From assembly GCA_023101885.1 (NCBI GenBank), contig JALPQD010000115.1, forward strand, positions 1,805,953 through 1,869,952: DNA of 64,000 nt. Direction: 5' to 3'. The translations under genes were made by a program, and so were the position numbers. This stretch comes from Typhlomys cinereus. Lineage: Eukaryota > Chordata > Mammalia > Rodentia > Platacanthomyidae. This document shows positions 1 through 19,140 of the stretch, one piece after another (the stretch's first letter is position 1; each line of letters begins with the position of its first letter). The notes beneath the pieces were generated by a model that was given only the letters and a program-made list of their open reading frames with translations, ran no database searches and was not told where the DNA came from.

Positions 1-94
1 TTTTATCAATGTGTTTTTATATTGCGGAGGCAAAAATCTAAAATATTCAATAGAAAAAACATTTCATATCCCTCAAATAGTAGAACCTTTATAC

Positions 95-335
95 ATTTAG
101 AGAGAGAGAGTGTGTATTTTTCTCATACAGTGGCATTCTTAAGTGTGTGAGCCATGGTGCCTGCGTGGAGATCAGAGGCCAGCTTCTGGGAGTTGCTTCT
201 TTGCCGTTTACCTTGCCTGTGCGGCAGCACTCCAGATAAGCTGGCCTGAAGCTCCTGGCACATTCTCCAGTCTCTGTCTCCCATCTCCATGTGGAAAGGT
301 TGGGATTACAGACACACACCACTACATCTAGAACA
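95..335 (-). repeat. Rodent B3/B4-like SINE copy
   Basis: The + strand reads GTGTGTGAGCC...GGAGATCAGAGG and ends in GGGATTACAGACACACACCAC, the layout of a composite tRNA/B1-type rodent SINE inserted in reverse. It lies in the presumed RMI1 intron and has no coding value. Confidence 0.5.
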
Positions 336-1820
336 GGGTTCCGAGAATCAAATTTAAGTCATGGAACTTACATGGTAATTGTTTTTACTTGCTGGCCAAT
401 GTAGAATTTTTTTTAAGATTATTTAATGGTATGAAAATATGCTCCTATTTTCTTGCAAAGTAGCCACATGAAAATTACATAGAGCTTTAATTTTAATTTT
501 ATGGTGAGAAGAAAAAAATCAACTAACATTTTGTGCCTGACAAAATGTGCCTAACCACACAAATCTAATTCTAAATCTTGACTACTATGAACTCAACAGA
601 AGAGAATGAAATAGAAAAATCCTACTATTTATTACAAAGGCTTAGGTTTACATAGTTTTTTAATCAGCCTCATACCTTTTTTTAAGTAGTAAAGTAGTAA
701 ACATTGTATATTGTATGTAGCATTAAATAAACATCGAAGATCTAAAAGCAGTAACAAATATTGATGTCCATTGCTTGTTTCAATTAGCTTTAAAAATATT
801 CATTTTAACTTGTAATGACTTTAATTTCATAATACTGAGTAAATACTTGAAAATTTTATATAATGTGGCTGAAATAAAAAAATAATAATAGAGCCTATTT
901 GTGGCTATCCCTTCACCCACCTGATACAAGGAAAAGGGAGAGAAATAATCCAGTCAAGATTCTACAACCAAACTCTGCTATATAATATTGGACATGTTTC
1001 TTGCACTAGTTTTATTTAATCCCTCATCCATAAAACAAAGATAAACACAACTTACTCAAAGGACTGTAATAAGCATTAAGTTGCCAGCACAAGGTATGAC
1101 ACACAGTGAAGAACTCAGGATATGGTAATTAAGTATTTTAAACATTGTGCTGACCAGCTACTATACAATCTCAATTACATTAAATTCCACACCTAAGTAA
1201 CACTAGTTTGAAAGTGATCACTAAAGGATTAAACCAATTGCAGCAATTACATCAAACTAATGAAAAACATCCAAGTCCAGGGTTTCACTAATATTAATAT
1301 TGCTGACTAGTTGACTCTCTATTTTAAATAGAAAACAAAAAAACGAGGAAAAGAGAAACTTTCTGTTGTTTAAAGAGGAAGCCTAAATATGTAACGAAAA
1401 AAGTTAAGAAAATAAATGGGTGGAATTGGAGGGGCCCACAAGCCTCTCATCGTGGCACCTAGAGATTTCTTCAGCTGGGATCTAAACTGCTCCAATACAA
1501 AGTTGCTTCCTTTGGATCCCCACTCCTCACCACCAACGCAAAAATGCTATCACAGAAATACTAAAAAAAAAAAAGACTGTAGCAATACCCCACATGTACA
1601 CATTAATAATAGTAAAATGTCTCAGCGTTTCAATGACATTTAAATTCTGTAAATCTGATTTACGTTGTCTACATAGCTCTACAATGCAAGGATTTTCAGT
1701 CCTACATACATTCACCAACCACTAGATGAACACTTAATGGAAATATGAACTTTGTATGTTAGAACAAAACTTTGTCATGGTGGGAAGGCATTTTTAAAGT
1801 TATGCTACCGTTTAAGGAAA
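336..1820. other. AT-rich non-coding DNA, presumed RMI1 first intron
   Basis: No exon, RNA gene or clear repeat is recognisable. The stretch is AT-rich with short A and T runs. It is placed inside RMI1 only because that gene starts head-to-head with HNRNPK in other mammals; no RMI1 coding sequence is present in the window. Confidence 0.4.
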
Positions 1821-1825
1821 CTTTT

Positions 1826-1940
1826 GAGCCGAGTGTGGTGGGTCTGACCCCTACAATCCTAGCCCATTAGCAGGAACTGTCAGGAGTTCCAGGTTAGGCT
1901 TGACTGGTCAGACTCAGTTTCCAAAAACGACCAAGACACC
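1826..1940 (+). repeat. Diverged B1-like SINE
   Basis: The sequence runs GAGTGTGGTGGGTCTGACCCCTACAATCCTAGC and then a CAGGAGTTCCAGGTTAGG segment. These are the 7SL-derived landmarks (GTGGTGGC..CCTTTAATCC, GAGTTCAAGG) of a B1 element, heavily mutated. Confidence 0.5.
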
Positions 1941-3066
1941 ACCAATGAGCTTTTAGAAGCTCCACAGCATGACTTAACAGTATTTAACTAATCCCCTGCA
2001 CAGACAGGGCTTCAAACGCTGAATCCCGCCTAAGGAGTCTTTTTTTCTTTTTCAGGAAAGTAAAAGACCACAGGTGTAATTAATTATCAATTAAAAATGC
2101 TACTATACGTTATTTTTGTAAACCATTCAGGAAATTGTTGTAACACACATGGATCCGCACAAACGCATCACGGATGTGTACGAGTGTTATTTCGGCTAAC
2201 TGCAAATTTAGTTTTAAGCAAATTACATCTTTGCGCTTCGACAAAAATTTGGGAAAGTGGGCGAGTGAAAAGCGGATGCTACCTACACTGGCAATTTCCC
2301 AGGCTTGTTACAGATTCAGGGAGGGCGCACGCGCCTCAACAAAACAATCATTAAAAAAAAAAAAGGGTGGAACGCGAAACACTAAATCTTGAGCTTATTT
2401 GAATGCGAGGATTTCGGGTTCTCAGGGCCAAACCCCCCGCCGCGGGATAGTCACTGAAACTGTGCACAGATAGCGGCCCCTCCCATGCGCGCGATCTGCA
2501 CTTTATGGGATGAGGTACAGTATTTACTCGAGTTTTTGCTCAAGAGAAAAGAACAAACCACAGGTCCGTTTCTCAGGACACGTTAGGCAGTAAACGTGCT
2601 AACGCGCTCATTCAACGCGTCCCCAGATCAGAAGCCCCGAACCCGCGCGCCCGGGTCCCGTGGAGTCTGGAGCGAGGAAAACGCGGCCCGCGCACCCGCA
2701 GGCCCCCGGCCGGGCCGGTCGCCGGGGCTCCGGCGGCAGTGGCCGTTGGGTCGGGCGGTCTCTCCCGGGCGCGCCGAGTCGGGGCCGGAGCGAGCGAAGA
2801 GAGACCGTGGAAACAGGGCAAGGACGTGCGCCGAGCACCGACCTGGGCGTCCCGCGCAACTGCGGTCCCGGGGCCACGCATCCGGGAACAGAGATCGCCG
2901 GGCAATTTCTTCTCTTGGACTTTTTTTGTAACTTCTTCCCGCGCTATTCGGCGCGCGCGCACGCGGGTCTCCTCCCCCTCCTCCTCCTCCAGCCCCCGCG
3001 GCCCGCCCTCCCCGCGCGAGAACGCCCGCACGCCGCCCCCTCCCTGCACACGTGAGCCGGGCTCAC

Positions 3067-3190
3067 CTCAGATCTCGCGAGAGTCTCGGCCGCTTTGCCC
3101 CGCCTCCCCAGCCGCTGAGTGCGCGAACGAGAGAGGAGGAGGGCGCTCCCGGCGACAGCGCTGCAGACGCCATTATCCTCTGTTTCTTCG
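3067..3190 (-). other. RMI1: Candidate RMI1 non-coding first exon
   Basis: On the - strand, ...GATCTGAG is followed by GTGAGC, a strong donor with its GT at 3066-3065, just after the TCTCGCGAGA palindrome. RMI1 is known to begin close to HNRNPK on the opposite strand with a non-coding first exon and a single distant coding exon. The start of this exon is a guess. RMI1 protein (part of the BLM-TOP3A-RMI dissolvasome) is not encoded in the window. Confidence 0.35.
3073..3082. promoter_or_regulatory. TCTCGCGAGA palindromic promoter element (BANP motif)
   Basis: A perfect TCTCGCGAGA palindrome in the CpG island. This motif is known at housekeeping CpG-island promoters, often bidirectional ones, and is bound by BANP when unmethylated. 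Here it sits between the two presumed start sites. Confidence 0.75.
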
Positions 3191-3241
3191 TTGCAACGAC
3201 GTCGACGTCTTGCCTGTGTCCCACTCGTTTGCGGCCTCTAG
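3125..3241 (+). other. HNRNPK: HNRNPK 5' UTR exon 1 (main candidate)
   Basis: GACGCCATTATCCTCTGTTTC and GTCGACGTCTTGCCTGTGTC at about 3164-3220 resemble the known mammalian HNRNPK 5' UTR. A donor CTAG/GTAGTG gives an exon end near 3241. The 5' end is approximate. A second possible first exon ends at 3589 (CGCG/GTGAGG), 50-60 bp downstream of a plausible start site for the two CCAAT boxes. Confidence 0.5.
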
Positions 3242-3427
3242 GTAGTGGATTTACTGGGGCTTCGGGGTGACGGACTCGGGGAGCGGGTGGGCCTCTCCGG
3301 AAAGCCGCTTTGACCGGTTCCCGAGAGCCCGGGCTTCCTCGGGCCCCGCGGCCTTACGGCCCGAAGGGAGTCGCCGGCGGAAGGCGGGGTCCTGGGCTCC
3401 CTCCGCCGCTGTAACTGACGCGGCCCG

Positions 3428-3480
3428 GAGCCAATCGCTTCGCCCTCGCACCACCGCCGAGGCCCGGGCAGCCAATGGGG
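3428..3480 (+). promoter_or_regulatory. Tandem CCAAT boxes
   Basis: GAGCCAATCG and CAGCCAATGG, both in + orientation and about 40 bp apart, fit an NF-Y pair serving an alternative HNRNPK start near 3520. Confidence 0.5.
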
Positions 3481-4760
3481 CGCGGCGAAGGGGGCAGGAG
3501 GGCGGGAGCAGGGCTGCCCTCGTTCTCTGTCTAGCAGCGACCGACCGGGTGCGGCGGCGCGGCCGGGAGGCAACGGCGGGACCCGCGCGGTGAGGAGCGG
3601 GGTCGGGCGCGCGGGGCCGGGGGCCGGAACCCCGGCTGGGGTCCGGAGGGGGGCGTCCGGGCCGCTCGCGGCGGGCGGCGGGGAGACGTTGCCCGGCTGC
3701 CCCTCCCCCACCCCGCCGTCTCCACGAGCGCGTGTCCGCAGTTGGTGCGGGCGGCGGGGCGGGGGTGGGGGGGTCGTGGGGGTGCCGCGCGCGGGCGAGA
3801 CGCAGGGCGGAGGGGCGGCCCCCGGCGGGGCGCAGGGGCCCGGGCGCCGCCGCCGCCCTTTGTGCGCGGCCCACCGGCCGCGGGGGAACCGCGAGGGGGC
3901 GGCGAGGCCCGGCCGGGCCCCCGGCGGCCGCTTTGTCTGGGCGGTGGGGGAGGGCGCGGGGGACGCGCCGCGAGCCCGCGTGCGGGTGGGGGAGGGGGTC
4001 GCGCTCGGCGCCGCCTAGTCGCGCGGAGTCGCCATTACGCGGCCGCCATTTCCTGCCGGAGCCCGGCGCGGAGGTGCGGCGCTCGGCGGGCGGGACGCGG
4101 CCGCTCGGCCCTCGCCCGGGGGTGGGGTGGGGGGTCGGGGAGCGCCCCGCGTGACTCCGCGCCGCGGCCCCACGAAACCTTTCTGAGCCTCCCGCTGCCC
4201 CCGAGTTTTCGCCGAGGGCCGGGCCGCCCGGGACGTGGTTCCCGTGGCGCCTCCGGAGACTGGACGCGCGGCGTGTGGGGGCGAGAGGCCGAGACGCCCC
4301 TGTGCGGCCCGCCCAGCCTCGGCGCCGCTCTGGCCTGTCGAGTCCTTGGGTGGCTCGCGCGTTGGCTGGGAATGGGTTGGGGTCTCTTTCCGCATAATTT
4401 TAAGTGGCGGCGGCGGGATTCTTACGGGGGGTGATAGCTTGGTTCTCGTCTTTCTGCGCGATTTAGGTTTATCCTGAGATGGTTTGGGTCGGATGTGGCA
4501 TTGCCAGCGTTATTTGGACTGGAGCGTGGTCGAGGAGAGGGGGAGTGAAATCAGATCGACTGCTAATATAGCTTGTGACAAAACAGTTCTTTAAAATTTG
4601 CTTTGTGAATTGAATTTAGGTCTCTGAGATTATATACCTTTTGTGGTTTTCATGAAACGAGGCTCCGTGGTGTGAAACCATCTGAGAACTAAAAATTACT
4701 ATTTTAGTCCTTTTCATTAAGCTCCCTTGATATGGTGATGGTTAGGCAGTGAGTGCCCTT

Positions 4761-4855
4761 GTTTTGTTTTGTTTTGAAGCAGCGTCTGTAGCCCGGGTCG
4801 ACCTCTTAGGCAACCTTAGTGTTGTGATTAAAGTAGTAAGTCACCGTACCAAACT
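4761..4855 (-). repeat. Diverged B1-like SINE in HNRNPK first intron
   Basis: TTTTGTTTTGTTTTG followed by GCAGCGTCTGTAGCCCGGGTCGACC and AGTAAGTCACCGTACC matches a reverse B1 with its A-rich tail on the left. Confidence 0.5.
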
Positions 4856-5032
4856 CTTGCTAAATTTAAGATCCAAAAACGATTGAATTTTTTAGAAATA
4901 GCTGTATAGATTATTCAAATCAATGTGATCAGAAATTACTGTGGAAGGAGATCCCGAAAAAAGGCAAAATTGACCTATGTTGGCTTTCATGGTTCCGCAA
5001 GCCCTAGGGTATCCGTTGTGATCCCACAATAG

Positions 5033-5071
5033 AATACTACGGTTCTGCTCTGTAGGAATATATTGTAACGC
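5033..5071 (+). other. HNRNPK: HNRNPK second non-coding 5' UTR exon
   Basis: GGTTCTGCTCTGTAGGAATATAT resembles a segment of the mammalian HNRNPK 5' UTR that precedes the start-codon exon. It is bounded by CCCACAATAG on the left and a GTATGT donor at 5072. Confidence 0.55.
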
Positions 5072-5167
5072 GTATGTTCTACCAGTCCTTTAACTTTGGA
5101 AGAAGCCAAAGTTGTACTAGCTTCTTTCTTTTTTCCACAGATTGGTGTATCCATTTAATACAAGAAA

Positions 5168-13147
<7,980 letters not shown>

Positions 13148-13571
13148 GACTAGTGAAGAACTGAAGGAGTCCTGCATCTTTTTTTTTTTATCTGCTTCTG
13201 TTTAAAAAGCCAACATTCCTCTGCTTCATAGGTGTTCTGCATTTGAGGTGTAGTGAAATCTTTGCTGTTCACCAGATGTAATGTTTTAGTTCCTTACAAA
13301 CAGGGTTGGGGGGAGGGCATGCAAAAAAAAACTAACATTGAAATTTTGAAACAGCAGCAGAGTGAGTGAATTTTATTTTTTGTTCATTGTTGGTGGTTTT
13401 AAAAAGAAATTTCCCCCGTGTAATTATTGTGAACACCTTGCTTTGTGGTCACTGTAACATTTGGGGGTGGGGGACAGGGAGGAAAGTAATAGTCCACATG
13501 TCCCTGGCATTTGTTCAGAGCAGTGTGCAGAATGTAATGCTCTTTTGTAAGAAACGTTTTATGATTTTTAA

Positions 13572-13577
13572 AATAAA
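13572..13577 (+). terminator. HNRNPK: Proximal HNRNPK poly(A) signal
   Basis: AATAAA followed about 25 nt later by GGTGGTC and a long T run, a normal GU/U-rich downstream element. Confidence 0.7.
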
Positions 13578-14275
13578 TTTAGTGAATCTATTTTTGGTGG
13601 TCTTTTTTTTTTTTTTTTAAGACAATGCAAAATGGTGGTTGATTATCCCAATCCACCCCTAAACTAAACACTAAGTTTGATTTTCAGCTCCTCTGTGGAT
13701 ATAAGTACACCTCTTGATAATAGATAGGCAAAAGATAGTGACAAATTCAGTTTGGGCGATTGATGGTTTGCAAGTCTTGTTTGGGAAGAACTTCCATCAC
13801 ACATATTCATGCTTATAATAAGCTGGGGATTTTGTTTGTTTTTGCAAATGTTAGCCCCTACTTTTCAACAATTTTCTATGTTAGTTGTGGAGAACTAAGG
13901 TGGGGAGCAATACTACAAGAGTAGCTATAAGTATATACCTGAAGCCTGATGGGCAGCAAGTTTTATTAATCAGAATAACACTTGGTTATGGAGGTGGCTG
14001 ATGCTAAGTAAATTCTGATTATTTTTGTTAGATAATTTCTCACAGACTAAGCTGTCAACCTGCTAGTGTCTATTAGTTATACTTTGTAAAAATATATATA
14101 TACTTGTTTTTCCATTGTATGCAAAATGAAAGAAAAAAAGATGTACCATTTCTCTGTTGTGTGTTGAATTATGTAGGAAATGTTTGTGAACAATTCAAAA
14201 AAAATGAGAAAAGTTCCTGTGGATGTTTTGTGTAGTATCTTGGCATTTGTATTGATAGTTCAAAATCCACATCCA

Positions 14276-14281
14276 AATAAA
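14276..14281 (+). terminator. HNRNPK: Distal HNRNPK poly(A) signal
   Basis: AATAAA in CCAAATAAAATTCC, followed about 25 nt later by TTTGATGTGTGCCC, a GU-rich element. Confidence 0.6.
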
Positions 14282-14300
14282 ATTCCATGATACTAGATTT

Positions 14301-15170
14301 GATGTGTGCCCAGTTTGACAAGGGTTGATTGATACATGTAAAGTCTGTTGAAACATTCCTCTTATAAGGAAATACAGTAATCTTAAATTACATGGTTTTT
14401 GTGTGAAGTATTTTATAAAAGGGAACCTCTGGATAGGAGTAATACATAGAAAATATAAGTTCCTCAGAGAACAGGATTATTAACAATTACATCAGTGCTA
14501 ATGGAGTGAATTTCTCAAGTTGAAATAGCTATCCGGTTTAATATTGCAGACCATGGTAAATAACCACAAGGAATACCTAGCTTAAAGTCATCCCTGTTCA
14601 ATGCTCGGGAAATTTGAAAATGTGTCACGAATACAATGCCTTAAGTTTGCAAAGAGCTTCATGTAGAATATGAAGTACACAGTAAAGTAAGGAAGCTTTT
14701 TGATAATGCCCTTTGTAAGGGGGCATATAGTTAGTAAAACGAGTAAGACAGTTACCAACAAAACTAGAAAATAACGAAGTTGACTATTGTGACCTAAAAA
14801 TTAACTTTGTCCTTGGGTATATTGGGATTTAGCATAAGATGAACCCCTCTAAAGAAAAGTCAATTTGGGGGGAAGTATCCCTCACAAGGATACTATACTT
14901 AAACATCTTAATTATAGAGAATACGTTAATTGTTAGCCATAGTGCTTTGCATTTTGAGTAACAGCTTTGAAAATGAACACTCCTGAAGATAGATTGAAGG
15001 GCATATGGCACTAATACTTTTGATAATACAGCTTTTGGAAAAGGATAAGGTTTTTTTTTGTGTGTGTGTGTATAGCCGGTACTATTGAACTGGGTGGATT
15101 GAGTTGAGAAGTCTTCAGGCCCAAGAACTTGATTGTGGTTACTAGCTAGCATGCAAGAAGCCAGAGTTCA
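14301..15170. other. HNRNPK-QNG1 spacer, nothing recognised
   Basis: AT-rich single-copy-looking DNA. No exon, hairpin or repeat core is identified apart from a short GT run near 15058. Confidence 0.4.
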
Positions 15171-15179
15171 GTTAGTTCA

Positions 15180-15315
15180 ATTCTTGACATATAAATCAGG
15201 TGTGATGGGCATGCCATTCATTAGTCCCAGCATTCCAGTAGCAGGAGGGTAGCTTACAGGTAGCTAGCTGCAGTTTCAACGCCAACTAGAATTACACAGC
15301 CAGAACCTGTCTCAT
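15180..15315 (+). repeat. Diverged B1-like SINE
   Basis: CAGGTGTGATGGGCATGCC, TTAGTCCCAGCATTCC and CCAGAACCTGTCTCAT appear in B1 order. Confidence 0.55.
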
Positions 15316-15384
15316 AAGCATTGTATGGAACATTTCTCAAAGATTTCATTGAGGCTTTAAAGAAGGAAGGTTTCAAAAAGTAGC

Positions 15385-15800
15385 TGTTGTATGTATGTGC
15401 AATGTGGAGGTCAGAGTTTGATGTCCAGTTTTAGTTCCCTTATCCACACGTACATTTTACTTTGGGAGAAGCTGCATGCATGTGTGGCACACAGGTTTAT
15501 CAGAGGACAACAGGGAAGTCCATTCTCTCCTTCCATGTGGCCTGCAGGGATGAAATTCAGATCCCAGGTTTGCAAGTGAGCACCTTAATCTGCATTTTTT
15601 TAGGGGAGGAACGTGAAGTCTGTTGGCTAGACAGGCCAACAATCCCCCAATGAGCCTCCTGTCTGCCTCCCCAGGGCTAAGATAACAGGCATACAAGTCT
15701 CAAGTGCTGGGGATCCAAACTCTGGATTGGTAATTGGTTGGTAAAGCCAACTAGAGTTACAAGAACTTTCTAACTGAGCATCTTTTCAGTCCTTCAAATA
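15385..15800 (-). repeat. Two B3/B4-like SINE pieces in reverse
   Basis: GTGGAGGTCAGAGTTTGATG and, further on, GTTGGTAAAGCCAACTAGAG with GAGCATCTTTTCAGTCC resemble reversed B3-type tRNA-derived SINEs, diverged. Confidence 0.45.
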
Positions 15801-15944
15801 GTCTTAACATAGCTTTTTGAAAGTTAAATTTCCAGATATGGCAATTACATTACTTGGGTCCTTCAATGGTATCTGTGGGGAGAGAAGATGCTCTCTCGAC
15901 TAGAAGTCAGAAACTAGAGGTCATGAAAAAAATCCTGTTCACCA

Positions 15945-16045
15945 GTTTAGGGGTGGTGGTGTGTGCATGTAATTCCAGTCCTTGGGAAGTGGAGGCAGGA
16001 AGATCAGTAGTTCAGAGCCTATTTGGGCTACATGGGACTGTCTCC
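15945..16045 (+). repeat. B1-like SINE
   Basis: GGGTGGTGGTGTGTGCATG, CCTTGGGAAGTGGAGGCAGG, AGTTCAGAGCCTATTTGGGC and ACTGTCTCCAA give the B1 layout. Confidence 0.7.
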
Positions 16046-16449
16046 AAGATCAATAGTTAAAACGCCCTTTGCACTAGAATATATCTTAGGTGGAGACGAA
16101 GAAGCTTGAAGAGAAACAGCCAGCCCTTACAAAGGGTTGACTTAGACTGGCAGAGGCCCAGCTAGATGGCTCACCTTATGAAGGCACCCGGGAAGAAAGC
16201 AAGAGTCCTGGAGACTGGTGGAGGGCCAGAATCTAATTTGCAAAGCTGTTCACCGATTTCTACCTCTCCCCCCTTTCCCTCTCCTTCCGTCTGCTCCTCT
16301 CTTCTTGCCTCCCTCCTCTCAAGCAATTTTTTAAAACTGCAAGGAAGCAACTTACTTTTACCCAGTAAGATTTTTTGTTTTTCAGCATTGGAAATGAGAA
16401 CTTAGAAGAAGGTTCAACTCAGTATCCAGAAATTTGGGGTCCTGAGAAA

Positions 16450-18280
16450 TTCTGTATAGAGGTAAGTAAAGTTTATACTGTCAAAGCATAAATCCTAGCT
16501 GAGGTGATCTCACCTGAGTGAGGGTATTTGACATATCACAACCTTTTCTCAAGTTCATACCTAAGCTCTTTGTAGAATGAGACCCCCAATCCTATTGAGA
16601 CCATCATCGTGACTAATTTCCCCCCCCACCCTATCTTGCTTTCCTTTCTCCCCTTCACCTGACATTGGGTTGGAGCTAGAGAAGCAGGCATCTTGCAGAG
16701 ATGGTGGACTTGGATTTGCGATGCAGTAAGAAGGCTCATCTCAGAATGAGTTTTATGAGAATTACATTGTTAGGCAGAGCTGAGCTGCCTTTTCTAATAT
16801 GTGAATGGAAAGTGTATACTAAATAAAGAAGTAAATAGACATTTGTTAATACAGTGAGTTTTCTCATTTTTTAAGTTAGGATACAAAGTAGTGGATTTCA
16901 CTATAATATTTTCATGAATCTGTCAAGATTTCATTTATGTTGTTTACTTTTTTGTACCCCATATCTACTACCTTCTCCCATCCCCATCCCACTCCTACTG
17001 GTTCCCTTCCCCTTCAGAGTTCTCCCTTTCATAAAACTTAAATTCCATTACCCCTCCCCCTTAAGATCTCTTCCTTTACTTACACAGATCCCTCTTCCAT
17101 TTTCATGATCATTCACACACACATACATCTGGGGTCCACACACAAGGGAAAATGTGGACAAGGTATCCTTGAGGACACTCTTTTCTTTGTGGAATTTATT
17201 TTTCCCCATCATATATAGACAAGATAAAAGCCTGGTCCTCAGAGATTCTTTATCACGCTGGTGAGTAGCTGTTTGGCTTCAGTTTGACTAAGCTCTTCTG
17301 AGATTTCTAATTAGGAACAGAATGATGTGTCATGATCATAGTTTGTTTTTTCAGCAGCAGTACTGGAACAGAACTTTGGGAAATTTCTGCTCTTAGTCCT
17401 CTAAATGTTGGTGCATACCAACTAAGGCAGGAGGATTAAAAGATCAAGGCAAACCTGAACAACAGAGTCGCTTTGCTATTATTACAGTCCTTCCGTTACA
17501 TTTTATCTTGTACCAGCAGTATTGGTAATTTCAGGAAAGAGCCCAGCTACTGACATTTTCTGGAAGGAAAACAAAGAACTTAAGAACATGTATGTCCTTG
17601 GAGTTTCTTTTTCTTATCAAACTGAAAAAACTGGGAAGGATGAAGAATGTTTTTCTCTGGGGCCACAGGTGTTCAAAGCTCAAACCCTACATCCCAAAGT
17701 CCAAAGAAAAGATTGAACAGATGGGAGATGCTTTTTCTTTGGGGCACTTGGAATGGAGACCATGACCTGGCATGTGAAAGCTAAGTGCTCCAGCAGTTAC
17801 ATCCCCAATCCTGAACTTTTAATAAGTGCTTTTTCAAAGGTGTGAGCATTTTGATGTCTGGAGATTTAAAGTTCCGTAGATAGAAATCCCATTGATCTTA
17901 AGAGTATTGTGTCACCAGAACTTAGACCACTACTAAATTGTCTGGTGTGCCTCTATGTTAATGCTTTAAACAACTGGGATTTTAGAGTGATACTAAGTTT
18001 CCTAAGGAGGTCATTGATAACTACTTGGGGACCAGAATGCTTGACATGTGTGATTGGTTCATATACTGCCCTTGAATTCGGGCAACAGACAAAAGGCTTA
18101 AATGTGCCCAGACAGACTATTAGGAAAGGGTAACCATCGGGGGACTTCTGTCGGGCAACGAAGTTGTGGCTAAGCGTGCGAGATCAGAGTGTTAACAGTG
18201 TAATGTGGTTACCACGACTACCTAAATCTTCCAATGCTAAACCGCCCACTCGGCCTCTAAATGGGCTAGAATTTAGGCAA
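16450..18280. other. Spacer upstream of QNG1, low-grade old repeats
   Basis: A pyrimidine-rich block at 16960-17110 (CCTTCTCCCATCCCC, CCATTACCCCTCCCCC) looks like a reversed L1 3' UTR fragment. The rest holds no gene or clear repeat. Confidence 0.35.
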
Positions 18281-18329
18281 AAGAAAGGCTTTCTTAGGGG
18301 TTGAGGGTGAAATTGCGTCTGATTTCGGG

Positions 18330-19140
18330 AGACTGCCACCGGCCAGGGGAACCGAGTCCCACAATCACAGCCAGTCGCAGTTTAGAGGCCTGAATGCGGG
18401 GTGTCGCCCAAGGCCTGGAGCCTAAATCGAGTGCTCCGACAAGCCGGGCAGCAACTGGGTGGAGACCCCGTGGAGAGCATCGGCGGCCGCCGGGAGCACC
18501 GGTGTCTTCCTGGGAAGGCGTGGGAAAGGCACGACGGAGCCCAGGGTGGGCAACTCGGCCTAGGATCTGCACCGCCCGAGGCGACTTCCGGGTCTTCGGA
18601 GCCGGAAGTGGGCCTCGGGCGCGTGCCCGAGCTGTGGGCGGGGCCGCGCCCCCCCCCCGGGGCCCCTCCCGTCCCGCGCGGTGCTGGGCGCGCCGCTGGC
18701 GGCCCGGCCTGCGCTCGCGTCTCGGACTCATCGGCCGGGGAGAGGATCGGGATGGACGGGCCGCTACCTCCGCGGGAGTCAGCCCGGTTCGTGGCCGAAA
18801 ACAGTCGGGATGTGTTCGTGGACCACGAGGGCGTGCGCAGGGCGGCCGAGCTGCTGCTGCCCGCCGCCGTGGCGTGGCGCGTGGAGGGCTGGAAGACCCT
18901 GCACGAGCTGAACCCGCGCGCGGCCGACGACGCCGCTCTCGACTGGGTGTTCGTGGTGGACACGCTCAACTTCTCCTTCTGGGCGGAGCGGGACGAGCGC
19001 AAGTGTATGGTGAGCTACCGCGGTACCGCCTACAGCGGCTACTGGGCCCTGTGCGCCGCCGTCAACCGAGCCCTCGACGAAGGTGGGTCCCCGCGCCCCG
19101 CCCTGCCGCCGGCTCCGCTGCGCGGGGCCACAGGCACCCG
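18330..19140 (+). promoter_or_regulatory. QNG1: QNG1 CpG island and promoter
   Basis: GC-rich and CpG-dense, covering about 420 bp upstream of the start codon and the first exon. GC-rich motifs such as GGGCGGGGCC (near 18637) precede the ATG by about 110 bp. No TATA box. Confidence 0.75.
18752..19082 (+). CDS. QNG1: QNG1 coding exon 1 (residues 1-110)
   Basis: ATG in the context ATCGGGATGG (G at -3 and +4). Donor GACGAAG/GTGGGT at 19082. Very GC-rich, unlike the later exons. Confidence 0.93.

Larger units (their letters stand above)
2600..4480. promoter_or_regulatory. CpG island, divergent RMI1/HNRNPK promoter
   Basis: About 1.9 kb of very GC-rich, CpG-dense DNA between AT-rich flanks. It contains a TCTCGCGAGA palindrome (3073-3082), a CGCCATTA YY1-like site near 3169, two forward CCAAT boxes near 3430 and 3470, and paired GCCATT/GCCGCCATTT YY1-like sites at 4030-4053. 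No TATA box is visible. HNRNPK is transcribed rightward from it; RMI1 leftward is inferred from conserved gene order. Long open frames here come from the base composition. Confidence 0.85.
13148..14300 (+). other. HNRNPK: HNRNPK 3' UTR with two poly(A) signals
   Basis: AATAAA at 13572-13577 followed by a T-rich run suits a short transcript. AATAAA at 14276-14281 follows GTGGATGTTTTGTGTAGTATC, which resembles the end of the long mammalian HNRNPK 3' UTR. No repeat core is visible in the 1.1 kb, consistent with a conserved UTR. Confidence 0.75.

Noticed and set aside
2596..4434. Several open frames of 100-230 codons on both strands in the HNRNPK CpG island
   Set aside because: They are Arg/Pro/Gly/Ala-rich in every frame, overlap each other and reflect lack of stops in GC-rich DNA. 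No known domain.
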